Shown here piece after piece: positions 45,206 to 57,200 of a DNA stretch of 64,000 bases. Position 1 is the stretch's first letter, and every line of letters starts with the position of its first letter. Both the position numbers and the translations under genes were made by a program. Source of the DNA: Colias croceus (lineage: Eukaryota; Arthropoda; Insecta; Lepidoptera; Pieridae); assembly GCF_905220415.1 (NCBI RefSeq), contig NC_059568.1, positions 8,184,001 through 8,248,000 of the forward strand, in the 5' to 3' direction. The notes under the pieces were generated by a model. That model searched no databases, had not been told where the DNA came from, and worked only from the letters and a program-made list of their open reading frames with translations.

Positions 45206-48200
45206 TTATCTGAATCCTAATGTTAGCACGTCAAAGCCAACTTCAGCCACTGAAAAACACATTCAATAATATAATAAGAGAAACACATTTAAAACATTTT
45301 TTTAACCTTCGATTTGTACGTTCTTATGTATTTTAAACAATCTATTCTTTTAACCCTTGACACAAAAATAATGTGAACGTCCGTTTGTGGCATCGTAGCT
45401 TTCAAACGGATGTACCGATTCCGATGGGGTCTTTGCACAACAACTTCAATGATCTTGAATCATCAAAAGAAATTAAACACCTTAGTTTATTAAATTGAAG
45501 ATAGGTTCCTGTCCAGAATATGATGCCGAGGCGTTTTTTTATTTAAATTTTATACTTATTAATCAGTCATCAGAAAGTATTGCGTACTTAGGCTTATATT
45601 TATCAAGACTGTTAGGATGTGTCGACATAAATAAATAATAATATAATACATTACAGAATGTTTAAAAGCGAATCATAAACATTGAGATAATATTACTACG
45701 TATAGAGGAGACACCACGAACAAAATCTGTGCGCTATTTTTTTGCTCTAAGTTTTAAAAATTATTATCTAGCTAAGTACTTACCGATGAAAGTTATTCCT
45801 TTGCACTTTTCCGTATTATTTGTATACTTACCGATGAAAGTTATTCCTTTGCACTTTTCCGTATTATTTGTATTATTTGTGCAATATCGTAACACACACG
45901 AAGGCATATTTGATGCGTTTCACTTTAAAACAAATAAAAAATGAGCGTGCAGTTACGCCATATGGCGTATGTTGAGCGGAACATAAGTGATGTAGGCGGT
46001 GTCATCTCCATATGTATATCTCAATGATCATAAATTGTTTGTTATTTATAAAATAGACAATATTATAATACCCACCTCAGAAAATGTTAATTGCATTTTG
46101 TATGTACTCGTTGAGCAGTTATTGCAGAACATATCTGAAATGGGAATATAAAATATGGTACTCCGTAAGATAAACCGTTAGAGTAAGTAGTCCATTATAT
46201 ATTTGTCTTTTATTCGTACTACATATATTATATTCCGATTAAAGAGAAAAATAAGCGACAATTTGATTAGTGGCCAAAGCTGTTTTACCAATAAGAATAC
46301 GATAATGATTAGTTAATGTTATTGTTAGATATATTAGATCTAATTGAATATTTATGTGGCAGTAGGCAATTTATTAAAAAAAAATGGTAGTTAATGAAGA
46401 ACCGGTAATTAAGAACTTTTTCTTATCCATTGGTCTTTAAAAATAGGATGAATTTAAATTGCACTAAAATGGATGCAAATGTTAATACTATTTTTAAAAA
46501 GACAGTATCATTAACTACAATAATTGAAAAAATATTGCTTGCATAAAAATTGCAATATTCCTTTTTATTTATAAAAACCATAAATTTAATCATTTTATTA
46601 TAATTTTTTTCGATAATAATAATTTTGGTATGGTCGGGTTATAATGTAACTATTCAGCCAACTTCAAAAAAAAGAAGAGGTTCTTAATTAGGTAGACTAT
46701 TTTTTTAAGTGCTTGTTACCCACAACTTGCGTGTCAGTGAACCGATTTTGATATTTCTTTTTCATTAAAAAGCCGATGCTTCACGTTTGGTCCCATTTAA
46801 AGTTGGACTAGTTCTGACTATTAAAGGTACGGTGGTTAAGAATAATAAATAATTATTGATGTAAATTCATGCCTGCATTCATTGCTTGTCGTGGACGAAC
46901 CCGTTACTTACCGAATGCCCTATGCAAAAGGACGATTGCAGATACAAAATCCCCAAATCTCAGCATGCCATCCTTTCTCATGTATTTGAGCACTAGAAGG
47001 GCCATGACTCTCTCAGGCACAGCAAAGCCGACGTCACGGAGCGCATCACGAAATCTTTCTACTCGTAACACTCCCATTTTCTCGGTGGAATATCGCTTGA
47101 AAACTTCTTGCCAATATCTTAAACTGTATATTAAATTCTTGAAGTCGTTTAACGTTATACGACCCAATCCATCCTTCTGTTATTTAGAGTTAGAAAATTA
47201 TTAACATTTATAAAAAATAACTGCGGAACCTTCGAAAGTTAAATTTAATTGTATCGGCTGTAGGTATGCAATTGTATTGTATTTTTAGGAAAAGGTTCAT
47301 AAAACGAATTCGATGCTATGATATTGATTTGAGTTTTTCTTTTCTTGCAACGTACGTAGGTTATCATTATACTAATGCATCATTGATATCAATAAGGTTC
47401 TAAGCAAATAGTTCATAGAATGTTATGACGTTATTATCATTACTCATTAGTTATTATCTGAAAGACGAAAGTAAATATTTATGAGTCTGGGTAATTTTAT
47501 AATAAATCAGTCTCGCTCATATCTCAGTGTCAGTTTACAGTTTGTTTGGGTATATTTAATTAAATATACAACATACGCACCTACATAATTAAGCTATGAA
47601 TAATAACTTTTAAAAAGGATACTTCCATAGACAACACGACTTGCCGGCACGTTTCTATTGTTGCGCAGCTCTTAATGTAATCATTGGGCAAACATCTCTC
47701 CAACAGTTCTTGAAGTTCAAACGCATTTATAGTTTTGTGTTCGTCTGCTAATTGAAGAAATTGCGAGTCGTACAGTTGAAAAGTATTGGAATTTATTTGA
47801 GATGGCGGTTTTAACAGAGCCATTTTTAATGTCTGTGGAAAACAATCTAATAAATTGACTTTGTGTTGCTTTATTGAACAAACTCGGAGTGTGAAATTTC
47901 CCTCCTGTCGTGGTTCGAAGGTTGTAGGTATAATTAAATAGGCACCGGTTTCTAGTTCACATCTGAAAGTATATAACCTCATGTTTATACATTTTAATAG
48001 CTGTAACAATATTTTATTGTCACCGCGCATGCATACCTACTACTATATTAGTTGTGATAAAAATGAGGGATTTCTACTTATTAATTAATTTTGGCATATT
48101 TTTAAAATAAAACAGCGGGTCAGAAGTTACACAAATTAAATATTCATGAGAGAAAATAAGTCGCTTCTGCAATAATTTTGATATTTTAAATATTTTTATT

Positions 48201-51200
48201 AAAGTTAGAATATTCGCTTTGCCGTTCAAAATAAATTCACACAGAAAATTTGGTAATTATTTATATAAAAATAGACCAAAATAATTTACCGTTCGCTAAC
48301 TTGTCTGCTGTTGGTGTATTTAGAATTAATGGAGCTCTTGATTTTTTTAAATAACGTGGATGGTGCAATTTCCGTAAGTGGTTTTGAAATTCTATAAATA
48401 CTAAAGCCTATAACTTTCGGTTCCATTATACTATGTTGACTGAGTGAAACAAACACTGTGTCCGGTTCACTAACCAATATTTGAATTTGTGGATTCATGT
48501 GGAAAAATTCTGAAAATATCAATGTGAGACTTAGTTAATATAAATAACTAATACAATATGTGGCGTAATACATACTATGGCGCGCGGTGTGTCCCTACAC
48601 ACCGCGCGCCATAGTGTGAGATTTTAGACACATAAAACTGAAAGAATAGAATAAATTCACGAGTGGCTGAATCGGTCAGGCATCCGCCCCGGTTTGGCGC
48701 GAAAGGTTGCGGGTTCGAGTCCCGCCTCATGATCGAATTTTTCTATTCTTTATAAATTTATAATCTAAGTTTATAATAATAAAATAATTAAAAATTTCAT
48801 GTTTTCTTTATCTATAACTAGTTAGCATGAAATTATTAAAGTAGCACTTTCTTAGTTCACTCTTCTTTTCTCACTACATTCCTCTCATATTACTAGTTTC
48901 TGTAATAAGTCTAAATGTACTGGAAACATATACAGATAGGTAATACCTACATTAGAATTAGTCATTAATTTAACATTACAATCTTTATTTCTATACATAA
49001 TATTATAAACCTGAAGAGTTTGTTTGTTTGTTAGAACGCGCTAATCTCAGGAAGTACTGGTCCGATTTGGAAAATTATTTATTTATTTATTATTTATTTT
49101 ATTTATTTATCCTTTATTGCTCTTAGATAACTTAAATATGAACTTGATCTAATGATAAATTAAATTAAATGGCGGTCTTATCGCTAAATAGCGATTTTTT
49201 CCAGACAACCGGAGTACAGAAGGATTATTTCTGTGTTATATAGCCCATTTATAACAGGAGAAAACATGGAGCAAACTCACGCGGGTGAATCAGCGGAGCG
49301 CAGCTAGTTGAATGATCTGTTTACTATAATCTTACCAGCATGATTTCTACAACCTCCGGCCGTGACTCCCTTCATCCACCTCCCTTGATGAGACCTTATC
49401 AGCCACTTTTGTTTATCTGCCAGAGTAGCCTCTATCTGACTATTTTCTCCACTAATATGAACTAAATCCAATTGGGCGAACATGCTTATGAAGTCCGTAT
49501 AAAGCATCCAGAAACCCGTAGTAGTAGATGTTAATCGGTCTCGCTCTGATATTGGTATTGAATTCCATCTTAAAAATAAGATTTAATGTAAAGATAACTT
49601 TTTCGTCAGCAATTAATTTCGGAGTCGAAAAAGAAACTACGCATTAAGTGTTATTGATGATTATTATCTCTACCCAGTAGGTACAAATTTGTATTATGAG
49701 CAGCTAACTCAGAAAAATCTAGACCTTAGGTTTAAGGGTAGGTACTGATCAAGATAGTAAGTAATGAGTATTTTATTTGGTCCTATGTGTGCGCTATAAC
49801 GGTGAGAATGATTTATACATTTATACTTACGTTGTTTTGTCTAAAACCAGGTGGTTAAAAGGCTTTTCTCCGGCCGCTAGAGGTTTTCCCAAGCGTACTA
49901 AGTGTATGTAACCTCCCGGGGTTTCTACCTGAACAGTTACGACAACAATATTATTTTAAATATTTTGCTATTACCTAACTGTTACATGGCACATCGACTT
50001 ATTAGTAGTAGCAAAATGTTTTTATAATTACTTAAATGTGTATATATGAATATATTGTTTTTAAACGGATTTTAAATAATTATTATAAACACACCGGCAC
50101 AATTAGCGGAACAGAAAAAAAAGTGAGACTATGAGATAATAACGCATATATTTGACGAAAATGTAATTAGACACCAAATAACAAGTTGATTAACATCTTT
50201 TAACAACGACTTTGAAAAGTCTTCGTTATTTTTTATTGAAAAATAAAGAAATTTGAAATAAGTGAAATTTTTAGATGATTATGAACCATCACAAAAAAAT
50301 AAAAAAAAGTAAGCATTAAATGATTTGACAATAAAATTAAAGTAAAAATAATAACGAGTGTTTCCCCCTCTTGCTCTGATTACGGTTTCCATTCGTCTGG
50401 GCTTGCTACAGATTATGTTATCGATGATTTCTTGAGGCAACCGCTCTCACTCCTCAAGTAAAGCGTTTCCAAGTTCATTCAGATTGTTGGGGGGTGGCAT
50501 TCTGGATTTAACCCTTCTTTTTAGCAAGTCCCAGACATGCTTTATCGGATTCATATCGGGGGAATTTGCTGGCCACTGCATCACCGGTATACCTACGTGG
50601 CTCAGATATGCCTGTACCGATTGTGCACTATGAGCCCGAGCATTATCTTGCATTAGAATAAAGTCGTCACCAATAATTGGGGCAAATGGTACAAACATGT
50701 TCTTCTTAAATGTCTCTGATGTACTTATCTGCTGTCATGGTCCCTCCTGTGACTATCACTAACTCCGTGTGAGCTCTCAAACATATCCCTCCCCAAACCA
50801 TAATCGAGCCCCACCATAAGCCACTGTGTGTTCAAAATTAGACTATATTTGGCGTTCTATTCTGTGTCTCCATATTCGCTGTCTCCCATCGATCTGTTTT
50901 AAGAGAACTCTGCACTCATCAGTAAAGAGAACCTGCTGCCATTCGTTCAAATCCCAGACGATGTTCTCACGTATAGGTTTCTGTTCCGCTAATTGTGCCG
51001 GTGTGTGTAGTAGGTAAGTATTGTTTTATCTTTGTCCAAGGTAAAGTCGGCTCAATCAGCTAATAGGTATTGTTAGTAGGTAATAGTAATTATAAGAATA
51101 GAAGCTACGATATAAAGAGGTAAGATAAATATATGTAATTAAACTAAGTTCATTTACGCACCCTTTCCATATTATACAATCTGTAGCGTATTCCAGATTC

Positions 51201-54200
51201 TATATTTTTAACAGAATTTGCAGAATGGTACGCTGTAACAACACTTGTGGTCTGTAATAAATTGTGCAATCTAACTGGATCTTCTATATCTGCGAGTGGG
51301 ATAGTCTCTGTTATACCCCCCGTTAACTCTACAAGTCCATCGTGAAGATTCCCGTATTTCAAAGCTTCATACGATCCGTGCATTCTGCAATGATAAAAAC
51401 TATACAGTAGACTACATCATGCAATACAGGATTGAATGGCAGGTTCTAAAAAGTGGTATACTGACTTAGCATAAGCCTTTTCTAATAAGGCTGGCCATAA
51501 TTGCTCTGAATGGCTGCAGTGCATGAAAGCCAGCTTGCCGTGCACTGTGGGCAGCTGGTCATCAACTAATACTTCTACCCATTGCCCACACCACCATATA
51601 CAAAATCTGAAAATTGGTCATAAAGGAATATAAAATCTATTTTGTTACTAGGTAGTAGATACTGTTGATTAACAATGATTTATATAATATTGTATGTAGC
51701 AACACTGCGTTGGTTGTGACACTGTGTCAACTGTCAGTTATTTGGTTATGAAGGAAGTTTTTATATAGTCTGTAATCTGCAAGATGTAAGAGGTTCCCCA
51801 TGTTGTTGTGTGATTATAATAAAGGCACGCTTCAATGATCAAAGTTTGTATCTTTAATCATCCCCGTAATCCTTAACAGGGTTATGGGCCCAGGAACACA
51901 GCCAAGTAAAGCCATCGGTTTTAAAGTAAATTTATAAATATTAAAGGACAAAATGTCAAAAGAGAAATATCAAATTGTCCCTTTCGCGGGGGACAAATAC
52001 AACGCATGGGAGTTTAGATTGAAAAGTATCCTGCGGGATAATGGAGCAATAGAGGCGATCGAAAAGGAGGATTTCAGTAAATCTACAAATAACAAGCAAT
52101 TGGAAGCTAAAGCCCAGGCTATTATAATAGCGGCAACCGCCGACAGTCATCTCGAATACTTGAAGGACAGATCTGCATATCAAATGATTAAAAGCATGGA
52201 AGACAGCTTTAAGAAGAAAGGTACAAGATCTAAATTATTTATAAGAAGAGAATTATCCGATATGAAATTCGATGAACGGAAACCTTTAATGGAACATTTT
52301 ATTGACATGGAAAAGCTATTTGCACAACTCGGGGATGCTGGCAGTGAGCTCTCTGAAGAAGAAAAGGTTAACTATTTACTACTATCCATGCCGAAATCTT
52401 ATGAATGCATTATCACGGCGTTGGAAACTATGGAGGAATTGAAAATGGACTTTGTGAAAAACAGACTGCTTGGAGAAGAGGAAAAACGAAACAGAGGAGC
52501 GATCAAATCCCTTGATTCTTCAATTTTTTGTGTTATTGATGTGGACGCCCCGGACACAAAAAATTTCAGTGTAGGAGCACTCAGCAGGCACGACACAGGA
52601 CTGGTGACTGGAGACTTCACAGCCGTGGACGTGGCGACTGGAAGTACAACGGAGGCCGAGACGACAGTAAGGCTACTCGTCATCAGACCCAGGGGAGAGG
52701 TAGAGGAAAGTCATTTCTTACCGGCACTGAAAATACTGAAGGTAACAAATTTGTAAGTTTTATGTCCTTTAGCGCTGACACTGAACAGCAGAATAAGAAT
52801 AGTTTTAAATGTGTTATAGACTCAGGTAGTTCATTTCATCTTGTAAATGACATTAATTTATTCTCTAATTATTGTAAACTGGATAAGCCAATTAAAATTT
52901 CAGCTGCCAAAAATGATGTTGATTTAGAAGCTGTTGGTATAGGAAAAATAAAATGTTATTTAAGTGATTTTAAGGTTAATATTATATTAAATGATGTGTA
53001 TTATGTACCACAATTAAGGAAAAATTTAATATCTGTTTCCAAAATGGAAAAACATGGTTTAAAGATCATCTTCAATGAAGGGGAAGTTAAAGTTTTCTCA
53101 CAAACCAATGAATTGTTTATGGTTGGGCATAGACTAGGATCCCTTTATTTTGTAGAATTTGAAGTAATATTTAATGATTGTTATTATGGTGAAAAATCAG
53201 ACACAAAAGATAATTTAGTAGAAATTTGGCATAAAAGATTTTCTCACTTAAGCTATAGTAGTTTGAAAACTTTAGTAAATAAAAATATGGTTGGTTATGG
53301 TTTAACTGATTTGAAAGAAAAAAATTTAGAAAATAAACATTGTGAATCATGCATACTTGCTAATATTACACGCCTTCCTTTTAATGGGAGAATGTATAAG
53401 GCTAGGAAACCCTTAGAACTAGTATATACCGATGTTTGTTCTGTTAGCCCGTCTACGTGGGACGGATATAAATATTTTGTTACTTTCATAGATGATTTTA
53501 CCCATTTCACTGCAGTTTACTTATTAAGAGACAAGTCTGAAGTTTTTGAATATTTCAAGACATATTATAATTATGCTAGTAATCATTTTGGTCATGGTAT
53601 ATTGAAGTTAAAGTCAGATAATGGTGGTGAGTATATTTCTAGAAATTTTAAATCTTTTTGTGATGAAAAGGGCATAGTATTGCAGTATACTGCTGCATAT
53701 AATCCTGAAATGAACGGAGTAGCTGAGAGAATGAATCGTACTCTGACTGAAAAGGCGCGTGCATTATTGTTAGATTCACAACTTTCTAAAGAGCTTTGGG
53801 GCGAGGCCCTGAGATATGCGGTATATGTCACTAATCGTAGTCCCACTGCTTCTCTTAATGTTACACCATTTGAAATGTGGGAAGGAAGACGTCCTAATGT
53901 ATCTAATTTCAGAATGTTTGGGTCATCTGCATATGCCCATATTCCTCAAAAACTCCGAATGAAGACCCTCGTGGTATGAAATTGAAAATGGTTGGTTATG
54001 CTCCAGGGGGATATAGATTATGGGATGATAATAAAAGGAGAATATGCATAGAACGAAACGTATTGTTTAGGGAAGAAACATGTTCAGAGTCACCTGAAAC
54101 GGTTAGTATTGATGCAGAGTCTATCTCGGATAGGAAGGAGAAGGTTGGTAGTAGTAGTCCTGATAAAACCCAAACCAATAGTACTGAGAAAATTTTAATT

Positions 54201-57200
54201 TCTGATAATAATTTAGAATCATTACAATTTGAAGAAAGGAATATAGATAATGTTAATTCTAGGGAAAATAGAAAGAAAACTAAACCAAAATATTTACAAG
54301 ATTTTGTTACTGATGATTCAGATTTAGGTGATATATTAATGGCATCATTTTTGTCTTGTTCTAATGGTAATGTTCCAGAAAAGTATAATGATATAGATTC
54401 TTATGACGATAAGGATAGGTGGTATGAAGCGGTAAATGAGGAAATTAAATCTTTAGAGGATAACAAAACTTGGGAAGTTGTAGAAAAACCAAACGATGTT
54501 AAGTTAATTGATTGTAGATGGATTTTTACAAAAAAGGCGGGTGATGTATATAAAGCTAGATTAGTTGCAAGGGGATTTCAACAGGAAGGTAGCTTTAATG
54601 AAATTTATTCTCCCGTTTTGAAATTACAAACTCTCAGAGTTCTTTTATCATTAGCTGTTCAAAGGAACTATTTAATTCATCAAATGGATGTTAAAGGTGC
54701 TTTCCTTCATGGTGAAATTGATGATGTTGTATACTTAAAGCCCCCACCTGGTATAAATATAGATAAAAATTATGTTTTGAAATTGAATAAATCACTGTAT
54801 GGTCTTATGGAAGTCTGTATGGAAAAAAATTGGTATAATAAATTTTATAGTTTTATGAAGAGTAAAGGATTTCAAAGAGCAGAAAGTGATTATTGTTTAT
54901 ATTTTAAGGATGGTATTTACCTAGTTAATTAATTTATATAGTTGTATGTGGATGATTTACTAATTTTGGGTGAGGACAATTTAAGGATAAATAATGTTAA
55001 AGAAATGTTATATACAGAATTTAAAATGAAAGATCTAGGATCTAAAAATTTAAAATATCTGGGTATTAATATTATTCAAGATAGTGATTGTTTGTATATT
55101 AACCAGAAAGAGTATTTAGAGTCTATATTAACAAAATTTGGTATGTCTGAAGCAAATACTAGTGAATCACCCATGGAAGTTAATGTTAATCTTGATGATT
55201 GTACGATTGATTACTCTTTAGAGCATAAATGCAGAGCTTGTATAGGTTCTTTAATGTATGCTGTAGTAGGTTCAAGACCTGATTTGTGTGCTTCTGTTTC
55301 ATATTTAGCAAGATATCAATCTAGACCATCAGAAAGGTTATGGCAATGCTTGAAAAGGATCTTAAGATATGTTAAAGGTACCATTAATTATAATTTAAAA
55401 TATACTAAGAATTGTAATTCCGAACCACTAGTTGGATATGCTGATGCAAGTTTTGCTGTAGATAAAGATAGGAAATCTGTAACTGGTTATATATTTAAAG
55501 TATTTGATAACAGTGTTATTTGGCGTTGCAAAAAGCAAAGCACTGTAGCTTTAAGCACTACTGAGGCAGAGTTATACTCCCTCAATGAAGCAACTCTAGA
55601 GGCTTGTTGGATTAGGAAATTATTAAATGAGTTAGACGTTAATTGTAATACCACTACCATATATGAAGACAATAAAAGTACAATATTTTCTGTATGTAAT
55701 CCTGATCAAAAAAGAATGAAACATGTGGATGTAAAATACAACTTTGTTAAACATAAAATAGAATGTAAGGAAATTTGTGTTATGTATATACCTACAAAGC
55801 AACAAATAGCTGATATTTTTACGAAACCATTAAATAAAATCTCCCATAATTATTTTGTACCTAAATTTGGATTGGAATAAAGTTCAGTTCGCATTGTGTA
55901 TTTTTAGTTTGTTAGTTTTGGTTAATACAAATTATTGTATTGTTAGTTCTTACTTATTCATTGTAGGTAATGTTAGTTATGTTGATATAAATCATTGGGG
56001 GGAGGTGTTGATTAACAATGATTTATATAATATTGTATGTAGCAACACTGCGTTTGTTGTGACACTGTGTCAACTGTCAGTTATGAAGGAAGTTTTTATA
56101 TAGTCTGTAATCTGCAAGATGTAAGAGGTTCCCCATGTTGTTGTGTGATTAACAAGAAGCTTATATCATACACTGGAGATTTCGGTATGAACATTGACGT
56201 GTAACAAGAAAATATTGCCCAGTTCATGTTTTTTATCACTTTCACACCTAACTTGGTATTGCCACTGTTAATACGAAGTTTTCCCAAGGCTACTATGTAT
56301 GCTGTAATATTCTGTGCAAAAGGTTAGTTTTTGTACATGAGTTTGTTGATAAATTGCCAACAACGTCATTCAGAAGCATTGTTGGATGAGACAATTATTA
56401 TTTATGCTAAATAAACTAAGTATCTGAACCAATTATTAAAAAGCGATACTCCCTGATTATGGGTAGTCACCATAATAAAATTGTAGCAACTCTCACTTTG
56501 TCAATATGGCATGTGTGTCAAAAAAATTGCGTCGCTTCGAATATTTAAGTTAATATTGTTGCTTATTTAATGAATATTTTCCGAATATAAAGAATGCATT
56601 GTATTGTGCAAAATTGCAGAAGTGTTTGGACACCAAATTCTGGCATAGAATTTCACAGGCAAGTGTATATTTACGTTATTTACAATATTCCTCAATACTC
56701 CTGCATTTACCTGTTTAGAATCATTTCAATGGCAAAAATTGTCTAATTTAGCATCATTTTAGTAAGCAGTCATGTTAAATTTGTTATTTCCCTAATACTT
56801 TATCATTTTTCAACAAGTTTTCAATAAACAGATTTAACAAGTAAGGTAACCATGATGACGAGTTTTTATGGATAGCGAAGAGAATATATTGTAATAACAA
56901 TATTATGATGAAAATTTAGAACACCATTTTAAAGATTGTTACTAGTAATGAAACAACACATGACATCGGTATTGCACTCACATGTAGTTATAAGATTGTT
57001 CGTTTTTACATTGAAATTTATACTTTTTTAACTTACCTCATATTTTTTTGTTTTACGTATTTCAGCTTTCCAAAAAGTAAAATAAAAAGAAATATATGTG
57101 CCCATCAAGGTTACTGAGGATTACGACCCAGAAAAAAATACCTTTTGAAAAATAAACTTTGTAAAGTTAGCTGAAATTTGTGCAAGGCTGCTATAAACAG

